DNA from: Streptomyces sp. MMBL 11-1
GTDB lineage: Bacteria; Actinomycetota; Actinomycetes; Streptomycetales; Streptomycetaceae
DNA length: 64,000 bases
Assembly (NCBI RefSeq): GCF_028622875.1
Contig: NZ_CP117709.1
Coordinates: 2,852,001 to 2,916,000 of the forward strand
Reading direction: 5' to 3'
Part shown: positions 1 to 8,517 of the stretch, one piece after another
How the letters are laid out: every line of letters begins with the position of its first letter
Numbering within the stretch: position 1 is the first letter of the stretch
Translations under genes and position numbers: made by a program
The notes under the pieces: model-generated
Told to the model about the DNA's origin: nothing
What the model saw: only the letters and a program-made list of their open reading frames with translations
The model's database searches: none

Positions 1-267
1 GGGGTGGCGGGAGGCCTTGATCGCCGCGTTGAGGGCGGCGGGGGTGCGGCCCGTGGGGTTGGGCACGGTGTGGACCCGGGGGTCCTCGGCGACCAGTTCG
101 GCGGCGATCTCGTCCGTACGGTCGGCGGAGGGGCCGAGCGCGATCACGACCTCCATCTCACCGGGGTACTCCTGCTCCAGGATGTGCCGGACCGAGTTCC
201 TGAGATGACGTTCCTCGTTGAGCACCGGCATGATCACGGAGACGGCGGGGTACTGCGCGGCAGACAT
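1..267 (-). CDS. Glycosyltransferase family 2, N-terminal part (cut by window edge)
   Basis: Reading the minus strand from the ATG at 267 gives 89 residues that run off the window start. The protein begins MSAAQYPAVSVIMPVLNEER, the classic GT-A nucleotide-sugar binding start (VSVIMPVLNEE). It continues with a D-R-T-D-E stretch (ALGPSADRTDEIAAEL) and NPTGRTPAALNAAI, typical of GT2 enzymes that transfer sugars from UDP or GDP donors to cell-surface acceptors. The catalytic DxD and acceptor region lie outside the window. It is transcribed divergently from the LCP gene at 489, which fits a cell-envelope glycopolymer role. The donor and acceptor cannot be inferred. Confidence 0.85.
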   Translation of the reverse strand, partial: MSAAQYPAVSVIMPVLNEERHLRNSVRHILEQEYPGEMEVVIALGPSADRTDEIAAELVAEDPRVHTVPNPTGRTPAALNAAIKASRHP

Positions 268-440
268 GTGGTCCTCGGGTGGTTCCTCGGGGGCGCCGGG
301 GGTCTCGCACCGCGGGAGGCGGGCGCCCCGGGAGGCGGCGTTATTCGGCCGCCACGTTACCGCGAATGGGGGATACCGGTGCGCGCGCCGCCGGGTCGCG
401 GGCCGGGGCGGAGATCGTATGGGCCTACCGTGCGATGGTC

Positions 441-485
441 CCCTTGCACCGCAGAGGTGTCTCCCTTGCACCCCGGAGGTGTCTC
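441..485. repeat. Two 23-bp direct repeats at the LCP ribosome binding site
   Basis: Positions 441-463 and 463-485 are near-identical (2 mismatches, period 22): CCCTTGCACC, three variable bases, then GAGGTGTCTC. Only the second copy makes a GGAGG (475-479), and this sits 9 nt before the GTG at 489. The repeat therefore decides the start of the downstream gene. Slippage or a duplicated leader are both possible. Confidence 0.6.
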
Positions 486-488
486 CCC

Positions 489-1997
489 GTGCCCGTGCCG
501 CAACGACCGCAGCGCCCGCCGCGTCCCCGCCCCGCTCCCCCGCGACGCCGCCCGCCCCAGGGCACCCGGCCGGTCCGCCGCCGCACGCAGGACGAGCGTC
601 CGCGCTGGGGCATGCGGGTGGCCACGGGCCTGTCGGTGCTGGTGCTGGGGGCGGGCGGGATCGGCCACGCGGTGGTGAGCAGCCTGGAGGACGGGATCGG
701 CCGGGTCGATCCCTTCAAGGACATGAAGAACCGCCCCCAGGGGGGCCACGGCACGAATCTGCTACTCGTCGGCACCGACGGCCGGGACACGATCACCAAG
801 GCCGAGAAGAAGAAGTACCGGCTCGGCGGCGCGCCCTGCCACTGCACCGACACGATCATGCTGGTCCATCTGTCGGCCGACCGGCGGCGGGCGAGCGTCG
901 TCAGCCTCCCCCGGGACAGCTACGCCGAGATGCCCGCCCACACCGACCGCACCACGGGCAAGCGCCACGAGAGCCACCCGGTGAAGCTGAACGCCGCGTA
1001 CGCGGAGGGCGGGCCCACGCTGACGGTGCGGACCGTCGAGAACATGACCAAGGTCAAGATCGACCACTATCTGGAGGTCGACTTCACCAGCTTCATGAAG
1101 ACGGTCGACGCGGTGGGCGGGGTGAAGATCTGCACGGCGCGGCCGATGAAGGACTCGTACACCGGTCTGGACCTCCCCGCGGGCACCCATGAGCTGGACG
1201 GCGGACAGGCGCTCCAGTACGTGCGCTCACGCCACGTGGACGTGGCCTCCGACCTGGGCCGGATGGAACGCCAGCAGAAGTTCATGGCCGCGCTGATCAA
1301 GCAGGCGACGAGCAGCGGGGTGCTGCTGAACCCGGTGAAGTTCCAGCAGGTCGCCACCTCGGCGCTCGGCTCGGTCCGGGCCGACAAGGGCTTCGGTACG
1401 CAGCAGATGCTGGCGCTCGGCAAGGCGATGAAGGGCTTCGGGCCGGCCTCGTCGGAGTTCGCCTCCGTCCCCGTCGGCGATCCCAGCTTCCCCGTCAAGG
1501 GCATCGGCTCGACGGTGCGGTGGGACACGGAGAAGGCGGAGGAGCTGTTCCGGGCCCTGCGCGAGGACAAGCCGCTGGCCCCGTCGAAGCCGGAGCCCAC
1601 CGCCGCCGGTCCGGAGAAGCCTCCGGCCACGGTCGTGGACGTGGCGCCGAAGCAGGTCCGGGTGCAGGTCTACAACGGGACCCCGAAGGACGGCCTCGGC
1701 CGGACGGTGGACGCGGCGCTGCGGGCCACCGGGTTCGCCACCAGCGAGGCCCCGCTCAACGGGGAGGTACGGGACCTGGAGCGGACGCTCGTGGAGTACG
1801 ACCCGCGCTGGGACCGGTCGGCGAAGTCCCTGGCCACGGCCCTGCCCGGGAGCGAACTGAAGGCGGTGAAGGACCAGGGCCCGCAGATGCGGGTGACGGT
1901 GGGCTCGGACTTCACGAAGGTGCGGCAGGTGAGGGCGGAGAGCCGGCAGACGGGCGAGTTCTCCACGGTGCGGGGCGACGAGGTCGTGTGCCCGTGA
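489..1997 (+). CDS. LCP family cell-wall glycopolymer ligase with LytR_C domain
   Basis: A 502-residue membrane-anchored protein of the LytR-CpsA-Psr family, which attaches anionic or other glycopolymers to peptidoglycan outside the cell. A basic, proline-rich cytoplasmic tail (residues 1-42) precedes one membrane segment (about 44-64). The LCP domain follows, with NLLLVGTDGRDT, a VVSLPRDSY phosphate-binding arginine motif, KLNAAYAEGGP and LQYVRSRHVD. After a linker there is a LytR_C domain (from VRVQVYNGTPKDG). The start is placed at GTG 489 because GGAGG lies 9 nt upstream; an open frame continues to 279 but looks non-coding. The second LCP protein at 2783 lacks the LytR_C domain. Confidence 0.88.
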   Translation: MPVPQRPQRPPRPRPAPPRRRPPQGTRPVRRRTQDERPRWGMRVATGLSVLVLGAGGIGHAVVSSLEDGIGRVDPFKDMKNRPQGGHGTNLLLVGTDGRDTITKAEKKKYRLGGAPCHCTDTIMLVHLSADRRRASVVSLPRDSYAEMPAHTDRTTGKRHESHPVKLNAAYAEGGPTLTVRTVENMTKVKIDHYLEVDFTSFMKTVDAVGGVKICTARPMKDSYTGLDLPAGTHELDGGQALQYVRSRHVDVASDLGRMERQQKFMAALIKQATSSGVLLNPVKFQQVATSALGSVRADKGFGTQQMLALGKAMKGFGPASSEFASVPVGDPSFPVKGIGSTVRWDTEKAEELFRALREDKPLAPSKPEPTAAGPEKPPATVVDVAPKQVRVQVYNGTPKDGLGRTVDAALRATGFATSEAPLNGEVRDLERTLVEYDPRWDRSAKSLATALPGSELKAVKDQGPQMRVTVGSDFTKVRQVRAESRQTGEFSTVRGDEVVCP

Positions 1998-2017
1998 CCC
2001 GGTGACCGCAGGGCGGA

Positions 2018-2093
2018 TGCCCGTATAGCCCTTGGGTGCCCGTGGGGCCTTTGGGAGCCCGTGGTGCCCTTGGGAGCGCGTGGTGCCCGTGGG
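2018..2093. repeat. Four 19-bp tandem repeats after the LCP gene
   Basis: Four consecutive 19-bp units (2018-2036, 2037-2055, 2056-2074, 2075-2093) follow the pattern TGCCCGTGGTGCCCTTGGG with a few changes each. They fill most of the space between two converging genes. The last nine bases of the LCP gene (TGCCCGTGA) resemble the start of the unit. No gene or clear terminator is seen here. Confidence 0.75.
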
Positions 2094-2116
2094 GCCCTCA
2101 AGGGGCTCGCGCGGCC

Positions 2117-2665
2117 TCAGTCGTCGATGCCGTCGGCGGCGCGCTTCTCGCGCAGTTCCTTGATCGCGCGGCGGCGGGCGAGCCGGTGGGTGCGCCGGAT
2201 CTGCGCCTCCTGGTAGCGCCGGTTGTCGCGCTCGGTCTCGGGGATCACCGGCGGTACGCGGCGCGGCTTGCCGTCCCCGTCGACGGCGGCGAACACCAGA
2301 TAGGCGCTGCCGACCTGCTGGGCGGGGGTCGACTCGTTCCAGCGTTCGGCCATCACGCGGACGCCGACCTCCATGGAGGAGCGGCCGGTCCAGTTGACCT
2401 GTGCGCGTACGTGAACGAGGTCACCGACCCTGACCGGCTCCAGGAAGACCATCTCGTCCATCGAGGCGGTCACCGCGGGCCCGCCGGAGTGCCGGCCGGC
2501 CACCGCGCCGGCGGCGTCGTCGACCAGTTTCATGATCACGCCACCGTGCACCGTACCGAGGAGGTTGGTGTCGCTGCCGGTCATGATGTGGCTGAGGGTG
2601 GTCCGGGACGCCGCGGTCGGCTTGCCCGGAATCTCGCCCTCCGGGCGGGTGGCCTGATCTGTCAT
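2117..2665 (-). CDS. Acyl-CoA thioesterase, hotdog fold
   Basis: A 182-residue single hotdog-domain thioesterase of the acyl-CoA hydrolase type (YciA/ACOT-like), hydrolysing acyl-CoA to free acid and CoA in the cytoplasm. The signature NLLGTVHGGVIMKLVDDAAG lies near residues 33-52 and carries the catalytic-helix aspartate. A VTASMDEMVFLEPVRVGD strand follows, and a charged C-terminal tail (EAQIRRTHRLARRRAIKELRE) ends the protein. The ATG at 2665 gives the family-length protein; the frame is open further upstream only as a shadow of the LCP gene on the other strand. It is divergent from the LCP gene at 2783. The chain-length preference cannot be read from sequence. Confidence 0.87.
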   Translation of the reverse strand: MTDQATRPEGEIPGKPTAASRTTLSHIMTGSDTNLLGTVHGGVIMKLVDDAAGAVAGRHSGGPAVTASMDEMVFLEPVRVGDLVHVRAQVNWTGRSSMEVGVRVMAERWNESTPAQQVGSAYLVFAAVDGDGKPRRVPPVIPETERDNRRYQEAQIRRTHRLARRRAIKELREKRAADGIDD

Positions 2666-2782
2666 ACAGTCCACCTTATGCGGGGGCCCGCGTCCCGCAG
2701 AATGCATCAGCTTCGCAACAGCCGTGGCCCAAATCTCCATACACCCTGTAAAGGCTGTAGTACGGCGCGGCACACTGAGCGA

Positions 2783-4102
2783 ATGAACGATTGGCCCGAT
2801 CGACGGACCGGCGACCGCAGCGAGCGCTACGGGCGGGGCAGCGACAGCGTCCGGCCCGAGAGCGCGCGGGCGATGCCCCACATCCAGCGCCGCCCGACCC
2901 CGCCGCCGAGGCCGCAGTCTCCGCCGCAGCGACCCCAGGTGCCGCCGCAGGGCCAGGGTTACGACGACCGCTACCCGGGCGGCTACGGCAACAGCCCTGA
3001 CCCCGGGTACGACAGCGGTTACAACACGGGCCAGGTCTACGGCTCGCGCGGCGGGTCCGACGGCCGGGGCGGCGGCGGACGCCGGGGCGGCGGTGACGGG
3101 GGTTACGTCCAGGGCCGCCCGGCCCCGGACTGGGGCCGCCGGATCAAGCTCGGCGCACTGACCCTGGTGGTCGTGGTGCTCGCGGTCTCCATCTCGACGT
3201 ACTTCTGGGCCGACTCGAAGCTGAAGCGCGAGGTCGACCTCGCCAAGGTCATCGAGCGCCCGGAGTCCGGCGACGGCACGAACTACCTGATCGTCGGGTC
3301 GGACAGCCGCGAGGGCATGTCTGCCGAGGAGAAGAAGCGGCTGCGCACCGGTTCCGCCGAGGGCAAGCGGACCGACTCGATGATGATCCTGCACGACGGC
3401 TCCAGCGGGCCGACGCTGATCTCGCTGCCGCGCGACTCCAACGTCGAGATCCCGTCCTTCGTGGGGTCCGAGTCCGGGAAGAAGTTCCAGGGCACCGGCC
3501 GGCAGGTGAAGCTGAACGCCGCCTACGCCGAGGACGGCCCCGAACTCCTCGTCCGTACGGTCGAGTTCAACACCGGGCTGCGCATCGACCACTACGTCGA
3601 GATCGGCTTCGGCGGCTTCGCGAAGATCGTGGACGCGATCGGCGGGGTCGAGCTGGACATCCCGAAGGCCTTCAAGGACAAGAAGTCCGGGGCCGACTTC
3701 CAGGCGGGCAAGCAGACGTTGAACGGCGAGCAGTCCCTCGCCTTCGTCCGGACCCGCTACGCGCTGCCGGGCAGCGACCTGGACCGCACGAAGAACCAGC
3801 AGAAGTTCCTCGCCGCGCTGGCGAGCCAGACGGCGACCCCGGGCACGATCATCAACCCGTTCAAGCTGTACCCGACGATGGGCGCGGGCCTGGACACACT
3901 GATCGTGGACAAGGACATGTCGCTGTGGTCGCTGGGCAACATGTTCTTCGCGATGAAGGGCGTCACGGGCGGCGACGGCACGTCGATGAACATGCCGATA
4001 TCGGGCAGCGTCAACGGCAACCTGGTCTGGGACAAGGCCAAGGTGAAGCAGCTGGTGGAGCAGCTCAACAACGACGAGAAGGTCACGGTCAAGGGCAACT
4101 GA
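2783..4102 (+). CDS. LCP family cell-wall glycopolymer ligase (short form)
   Basis: A 439-residue LCP protein. A hydrophilic, proline- and glycine-rich cytoplasmic region of about 115 residues (with RRPTPPPRPQSPPQRPQ) comes first. One membrane helix follows (LGALTLVVVVLAVSISTYFW), then the LCP domain with NYLIVGSDSR, RTDSMMILHD, LISLPRDSNVEIP, KLNAAYAEDGP and LAFVRTRYALPGSDLDRTKN. It has no LytR_C domain, unlike the copy at 489. The ATG at 2783 is chosen as the first in-frame start beyond the divergent thioesterase promoter; the ribosome binding site is weak. It probably transfers wall teichoic or related polymers to peptidoglycan. Confidence 0.87.
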   Translation: MNDWPDRRTGDRSERYGRGSDSVRPESARAMPHIQRRPTPPPRPQSPPQRPQVPPQGQGYDDRYPGGYGNSPDPGYDSGYNTGQVYGSRGGSDGRGGGGRRGGGDGGYVQGRPAPDWGRRIKLGALTLVVVVLAVSISTYFWADSKLKREVDLAKVIERPESGDGTNYLIVGSDSREGMSAEEKKRLRTGSAEGKRTDSMMILHDGSSGPTLISLPRDSNVEIPSFVGSESGKKFQGTGRQVKLNAAYAEDGPELLVRTVEFNTGLRIDHYVEIGFGGFAKIVDAIGGVELDIPKAFKDKKSGADFQAGKQTLNGEQSLAFVRTRYALPGSDLDRTKNQQKFLAALASQTATPGTIINPFKLYPTMGAGLDTLIVDKDMSLWSLGNMFFAMKGVTGGDGTSMNMPISGSVNGNLVWDKAKVKQLVEQLNNDEKVTVKGN

Positions 4103-4121
4103 AGTCGTACGCAGAGCCGTT

Positions 4122-4153
4122 GAAGGGCGCCGGGCTGTTGCCCGGCGCCCTTC
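4122..4153. terminator. Bidirectional terminator between LCP and DUF5954-like genes
   Basis: A perfect 14-bp stem (4122-4135 with 4140-4153, GAAGGGCGCCGGGC) with a 4-nt TGTT loop lies between the ends of two converging genes, so it can serve both. Confidence 0.85.
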
Positions 4154-4171
4154 CTCCGTCTGCGGGGCCGC

Positions 4172-5218
4172 CTACGAGCCGTGGGTGATGTTCCCCTTCT
4201 CGTCCATGAGGGGGTGGATCTGGGAGGGGCCGTAGTCGTCCACGTCGGACGGGCGCGACCTCTCCGGCCCGTCCGGCCCGATCCGCATCACGCGCTCGAC
4301 CCGGACCACCTCGTACCGGCGCCCCCGCACCACGAGTTCGTTGGGCCTCCGGCGCGCCATGAACTTCTTCGCGGCCCGCGCGTGGAGGGCCGCCTCCTTC
4401 TCGTCCACCTTCATCCAGGCGGGCAGCTCCGGCATGTCGGGCAGGTCCGGCAGTTGGGGAACGGGCCGGGTGAGGTGGTGGACGAGGGCGCGGCGGGCGC
4501 CCTGCGGGGTCGAATACTGCCCGGTCACCATCGACCAGGTCGCCTCCTTCCGCTCCACCACCCGGAACGTCGTCGGGAGGAGCACAACCCCGGGATGGGT
4601 GGTCAACGCCCGCCGGGAGTCGGCCCGTACGTCCTCGGGGAAGCGGGCGGCGGTGTAGGAGAGCCCCAGCAGACCGGCCCGGTCGATCCCCTCGGTCAGC
4701 CCGACGGCGGCCGCGTGGTCGACCACGAAGCCCTCGGTGCGGCAGGGGTCGGGGGCGTCCAGGTCCCAGCTGTCCTCGTCCGGGTCGGTGGCCCGGGGCG
4801 GCTCCAGCCGGCCCCCGCCGATCCGGGCGAACTCGTCGGCGCGCACGACCCGGTAGCGGACGCCGTCCGCCGACACCTCGTCGGTCGCCTCGACCTCCAG
4901 CCGCGCCACGGCATCCAGCAGGGACCTCCGCACCACCGGGTCCTCGGTGTCGTCCCTCGCCTTGAACCACAGCAGCGAGTTGAGCTCGTCCCGGGCCAAC
5001 TGCGGAAAGCCGCAGTCCAGTTCACCCAGCAGCCGCCAGCGCGGCCGGTCGCCGCGCCGCTGCTCGGCAAGCCCGAACAGGGGCCCCCGGACCACGATGT
5101 TCGGGTACTTGCGGACCGAGGCGAACGCGTCCGCCTCGATGACCTCGGAGACCGGGTCGTCGTGACGGGTGACGTTGATCGTGAGATGGTCCGGCGATTT
5201 CTCCGGGTGAGCGTTCAT
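4172..5218 (-). CDS. DUF5954-like protein of unknown function
   Basis: A 348-residue soluble protein starting MNAHPEKSPDHLTINVTRHD with PVSEVIEADAF next. It resembles the DUF5954 group found in Streptomyces: an N-terminal RKYPNIVVRGPLFGLAEQR block, an acidic middle, a repeated RYRVVRADEF / RYEVVRVERVMRIGPDGPE motif (residues about 135 and 305) and no membrane segment or signal peptide. The twice-repeated YxVVR motif, each time followed by arginine-rich proline text, suggests two related halves. The ATG at 5218 is preferred because coding-like composition stops there. The family name is from recognition, not a search; no activity is known. Confidence 0.7.
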   Translation of the reverse strand: MNAHPEKSPDHLTINVTRHDDPVSEVIEADAFASVRKYPNIVVRGPLFGLAEQRRGDRPRWRLLGELDCGFPQLARDELNSLLWFKARDDTEDPVVRRSLLDAVARLEVEATDEVSADGVRYRVVRADEFARIGGGRLEPPRATDPDEDSWDLDAPDPCRTEGFVVDHAAAVGLTEGIDRAGLLGLSYTAARFPEDVRADSRRALTTHPGVVLLPTTFRVVERKEATWSMVTGQYSTPQGARRALVHHLTRPVPQLPDLPDMPELPAWMKVDEKEAALHARAAKKFMARRRPNELVVRGRRYEVVRVERVMRIGPDGPERSRPSDVDDYGPSQIHPLMDEKGNITHGS

Positions 5219-5687
5219 GCACTCAGTGTGCCGAAGGGGGCGTGCCGGTGTCAGGGGTTTGCCCCGCAAAGGGCTTCCCCCCCGCGCGGAGCCGACGCCG
5301 ACGAGCGCGCCGCCCCGGCCGCCCGTGGGGGCCGAGCGCGCTCGGACGAAGTCCCTGAATCGCTGGTCGCACCGGGTCGTGGCGCGCCGCGACCCGGTGG
5401 AGGCCGACCGGATCGTGGCCCACCGCGACCCGGCGGGCCACGACGTCAACTACCTAAAGAACCAAGAGAAAATACCCAACCCCACCCCACCCGATCCCGG
5501 TGGTCAACTGCGGGACGGGCCGGTCACCCACATGGGTGAGATTCACCAACTGGTGTGGATTTCGGTCGGGTTGGCGGGCATATGCTCGCGCTGACACACA
5601 ACACCAGACACCAGACATGAGACGGCCCCCGCCGGGACGGCAATCCCGAGCGAGGACCTGACCACCGAGGAAGAAGACCCTTCCCCC
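5219..5687. other. 469-bp intergenic region with overlapping palindromes
   Basis: No convincing gene. Around 5372-5440 a 24-nt segment is repeated imperfectly (TCGTGGCGCGCCGCGACCC, then TCGTGGCCCACCGCGACCC). At 5535-5547 there is GGTGA-GAT-TCACC, overlapped at 5544-5555 by CACCA-AC-TGGTG. These lie 26 bp before a possible -10 hexamer TATGCT (5581-5586). Together they look like an operator-promoter for the HTH gene at 5688. No good -35 is visible. Confidence 0.4.
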
Positions 5688-6815
5688 ATGGATACCCAGC
5701 ACGATATCGCCCTCACCCGCGCCCTGGCAGAGGTTCCCGGACCACTGCCGTTCTCCGGCGTGATCCACGTCGCGTTCCCGCACACGACCCGCTTCACGGT
5801 CGTGGGCAACCACCTCGCGCAGCACGACGGGCTCTCCCTCACCGCGATCGGGATCGGCGTACACATCCAGTCGCTGCCCGCCGGGTCCCAGGTCGGCGTC
5901 AAGGCGCTCACGGCCCGCTTCGCCGAGGGCGAGACCACGATCGCCGCCGCCCTGCGCGAGCTGGAGACCCACGGCTACCTGCACCGGTCCCGCGCCAGGC
6001 TGGCGAACGGCCGGGTGGTCACCCGCACGGTGTTCTGCAACCAGCCGGGCGCGTTGTCGCGGGGCGGGGCGGTGGCGCAGCCGATGCCGATGCCGATGCC
6101 GATGATGGTGGCTCCGTTGCCGGTGGTGGCGCCTGTGGTGCGGGTTCCGCCGATGCCTGTGGTGCCCGGTCCGCCTATGCCTGCGGAGGCGCCCGTGGTG
6201 CCGGTTCCCCCGACGCCTGCGGAGGCGCCTGTGGTGCCGGTTCCCCCGACGCCTGCGGTGGCGCCTGTGGTGCCGGTTCCCCCGACGCCTGCGGTGGCGC
6301 CCGGCCCTACGCTCGCGCCCCCGCCTGCGCCCGAACCCACCCCCGTACCGGAAGAAGAGCATCCGCCGGTCCGCGTACCGTCACGCATCGGGCCCAAGCC
6401 GCCGCGTCGGCCGCTCCCGCAGCCCCGCGAGCTGACCCCGGAGCTGCACCGCGCCGCCTCCGCGCTCCTCGCCGACCTCCGGCGTCATGCGCCGGAGCTG
6501 GTGCTCTCCGAGGACGACGTCGAGGAACTGGCCCCCGGCGCTGCCGCCTGGCTGGAGCGCGGCGCGCACCCCGGCGCCGTCCGCCACGCCCTCACGACCG
6601 ATCTCCCGCAGCCGCCCAAGTACCCGGCGAAGATCGTCAGGCACCGCCTCACCGTGCTCCTGCCGCCACCGCTCCCCGGCGCCCAGGAGCTGGCCCCGGT
6701 CAGCCGTACGCCCGTCACCCCCTTCCAGACCTGCGAGGGCTGTGACCGCGCCTTCCGCTCCCCGGCCCCGGGCCACTGCCGTGACTGCCGGGCCCAGTAC
6801 TGGGAGGCGGCGTAG
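5688..6815 (+). CDS. Winged-helix protein with proline repeats and a C-terminal zinc ribbon
   Basis: 375 residues in three parts. Residues 1-125 form a winged helix-turn-helix of the kind used in Streptomyces plasmid-type replication or conjugation regulators (VGVKALTARFAEGETTIAAALRELETHGYLHR). Residues 130-225 are low complexity: PMPMPMPM, then the 12-residue unit APVVPVPPTPAE/V at 168-179, 180-191 and 192-203, with a degenerate copy at 148-159. The C-terminal 130 residues end in a CxxC-x11-CxxC pair (C349, C352, C364, C367) that should bind zinc. It is probably a DNA-binding regulator; its target is unknown. It is transcribed from the preceding palindrome-rich gap. Confidence 0.75.
   Translation: MDTQHDIALTRALAEVPGPLPFSGVIHVAFPHTTRFTVVGNHLAQHDGLSLTAIGIGVHIQSLPAGSQVGVKALTARFAEGETTIAAALRELETHGYLHRSRARLANGRVVTRTVFCNQPGALSRGGAVAQPMPMPMPMMVAPLPVVAPVVRVPPMPVVPGPPMPAEAPVVPVPPTPAEAPVVPVPPTPAVAPVVPVPPTPAVAPGPTLAPPPAPEPTPVPEEEHPPVRVPSRIGPKPPRRPLPQPRELTPELHRAASALLADLRRHAPELVLSEDDVEELAPGAAAWLERGAHPGAVRHALTTDLPQPPKYPAKIVRHRLTVLLPPPLPGAQELAPVSRTPVTPFQTCEGCDRAFRSPAPGHCRDCRAQYWEAA
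6189..6296. repeat. Three 36-bp in-frame tandem repeats (12-residue unit)
   Basis: Three nearly identical 36-bp units inside the winged-helix gene encode APVVPVPPTPAE, APVVPVPPTPAV, APVVPVPPTPAV. The period is a codon multiple, so copy-number change would lengthen the linker without breaking the frame. Confidence 0.85.
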
Positions 6816-6861
6816 CCCCGCACGCCGACCGTCACGCGGTGGGCGCGGCCGGGCGTTGTCG

Positions 6862-7431
6862 CTACGCCTGGCAACGGCATCCGGCGAGGAGGGTCGCGAC
6901 CATGCGCCCGGCGTCGGCCCGGTCGTAGTCGGGGCCGGTGATGCAGAGGTTCCCGATAGCGCGCATGAGCGTGTAGGCGGTGACGTCCGGGCCGACCTCG
7001 CCGGCCGCGACGCAGGCGTCGAGCAGGGTCGTGCAGGCCGGGACCAGGGTGTCGAGCATCAGGGCGTGGAGGTTCTCCAGCCCCGGATCGCCGGACCCCA
7101 GGGCGGCACCGAGGCCGTGTTTCGTCACCAGGAACTCGACGAACGCGTCAGCCCAGCCGGTCAGGGCGGCGTACGGGGAGGCCGACTCCTCCAGGAGCCG
7201 GGGCGCGAGTGCGGCGCAGGTGTCGATCTGGTGCCGGTAGACGGCGGTGACGAGGTCCGCCCGGGTCGGGAAGTTCCGGTAGATCGTGCCGACGCCGACG
7301 CCGGCGCGTTCGGCGATGTCGCGGATGGGGGCCTGGACGCCCTGGTCCACGAAGACCGCCGCAGCGGCCGCCAGCACCCCGCTGCGGGTGCGCTGCGCCT
7401 GCGCTTGACGTACTCCGACCGGCTCCGGCAC
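6862..7431 (-). CDS. TetR family transcriptional regulator
   Basis: A 189-residue TetR-type repressor. The N-terminal helix-turn-helix is intact (RSGVLAAAAAVFVDQG, then RDIAERAGVGVGTIYRNFPT and RADLVTAVYRHQ). The C-terminal ligand-binding helices contain several cysteines (CAALAP, CTTLLDACV, GCRC). A GTG start at 7431 follows GGGAGAG. It faces the alpha/beta hydrolase gene at 7535 across a 103-bp gap holding two palindromes, so it very likely represses that gene and itself. The ligand is unknown, probably an ester or aromatic compound related to the hydrolase substrate. Confidence 0.9.
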   Translation of the reverse strand: MPEPVGVRQAQAQRTRSGVLAAAAAVFVDQGVQAPIRDIAERAGVGVGTIYRNFPTRADLVTAVYRHQIDTCAALAPRLLEESASPYAALTGWADAFVEFLVTKHGLGAALGSGDPGLENLHALMLDTLVPACTTLLDACVAAGEVGPDVTAYTLMRAIGNLCITGPDYDRADAGRMVATLLAGCRCQA

Positions 7432-7449
7432 GAGGCTCTCCCTTTACTC

Positions 7450-7491
7450 GCGGAACAATGTTCCGCTAAATTGGCGGAACAGCGCTCCGCC
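7450..7491. promoter_or_regulatory. Twin TetR operators between regulator and hydrolase
   Basis: A perfect 17-bp palindrome GCGGAACAATGTTCCGC (7450-7466) is followed 6 bp later by a related, imperfect one, GGCGGAACAGCGCTCCGCC (7473-7491). Both share GCGGAACA and their centres are 24 bp apart. Position and symmetry fit binding of TetR dimers over both divergent promoters. Confidence 0.75.
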
Positions 7492-7534
7492 AAAGTATGG
7501 CAGAGCGTCCCCCTAGGGAAAGCGCAGGTCCCCC

Positions 7535-8494
7535 ATGCCTTCCAGCCACCTGAGCCTCGACGGCGACGGCGACCACTACCGCGACCGCGACGGCTACCGC
7601 GACCAACGGATTGTCGCGGTCAAGCCCATCACCGTTCCCGCGCCCGGCCGCAGCGTCGGCCTCCAGGTGAAGGTCACCGCTCCCCTGTCCGGCCGGGACC
7701 TCCCCGTCATCGTGTTCTCCCACGGCAACGGATGGTCCCTGGACGGATACGAACCCCTCGTCGACCGATGGGCGGCGGCCGGGTTCATCGTCGTACAGCC
7801 CACCCACCTGGACTCCCGCCGCCACGGCATCGGGTGGGACGACCCGCGCTTCGCCACCATCTGGCGCGTCCGGATCGCCGACCTCCACGCGGTCCTCGAC
7901 GGCCTCGGCGACCTGCTGCGCCAGGCCGGCGGTCTGGAGGACCGGGCCGACCTCGAGCGCATCGCGATCGTCGGCCACTCCTGGGGCGCGCAGAGCGCCG
8001 GCGCGATCCTCGGCGCGCGCGTGCTGGACGCCGACGGCGTTCCCGGAGAGGACTTCTCCCACTCCGCCGTCTCGGCCGGCGCGCTGATCGCCGCGACCGG
8101 GACCGGCGACACCCTGACCCCGTTCGCCGCCGAGCACCTTCCGTTCATGAGGCCGGACTACTCCACCATGACCGCCCCGGCCCTGGTCGTCGCGGGCGGC
8201 AAGGACCGGTCCCAGCTCTCCACCCGGGGACCGGAGTGGTTCACCGACGCCTACCGCCTCGGCCCGTCCCCGAAGAGCCTGCTCTCCATCGCCGAGGGCG
8301 AGCACACCCTGGGCGGCCTCGCCGGCGAGGCGGTCGCCGAGACCACCGACGAGGACCCCGCCCGCGTCGCCCTCGTCGCCGACGCGGTCTCCGCCTACCT
8401 CCTCGACGCGCTCAAGCTCGACGACGCCGCGTGGACCGCCCTCAAGCGCACCGCTGCGGCCGGCGACGGCACGTGGAGCGTCACCGGCAAGTGA
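7535..8494 (+). CDS. Alpha/beta hydrolase (PAF-acetylhydrolase / chlorophyllase type)
   Basis: A 319-residue serine hydrolase. The nucleophile elbow is GHSWG with Ser149. The oxyanion region is VIVFSHGNGWSLDGY (residues 58-72) and a histidine lies in SIAEGEHTLGG (about residue 267). It has no signal peptide. The family cleaves esters, including short-chain or oxidised lipids; the substrate here is unknown. The first 25 residues are rich in D, R and Y (DGDGDHYRDRDGYRD) and the DNA there is a short repeat. It is controlled by the divergent TetR gene through the twin operators. Confidence 0.87.
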   Translation: MPSSHLSLDGDGDHYRDRDGYRDQRIVAVKPITVPAPGRSVGLQVKVTAPLSGRDLPVIVFSHGNGWSLDGYEPLVDRWAAAGFIVVQPTHLDSRRHGIGWDDPRFATIWRVRIADLHAVLDGLGDLLRQAGGLEDRADLERIAIVGHSWGAQSAGAILGARVLDADGVPGEDFSHSAVSAGALIAATGTGDTLTPFAAEHLPFMRPDYSTMTAPALVVAGGKDRSQLSTRGPEWFTDAYRLGPSPKSLLSIAEGEHTLGGLAGEAVAETTDEDPARVALVADAVSAYLLDALKLDDAAWTALKRTAAAGDGTWSVTGK

Positions 8495-8517
8495 CCCCAC
8501 GGGCGGCGCGCCTGCCC

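Noticed and set aside
5217..5594. A 125-codon frame in the gap before the winged-helix gene
   Set aside because: No ribosome binding site and no recognisable domain; it spans palindromes and a probable promoter.
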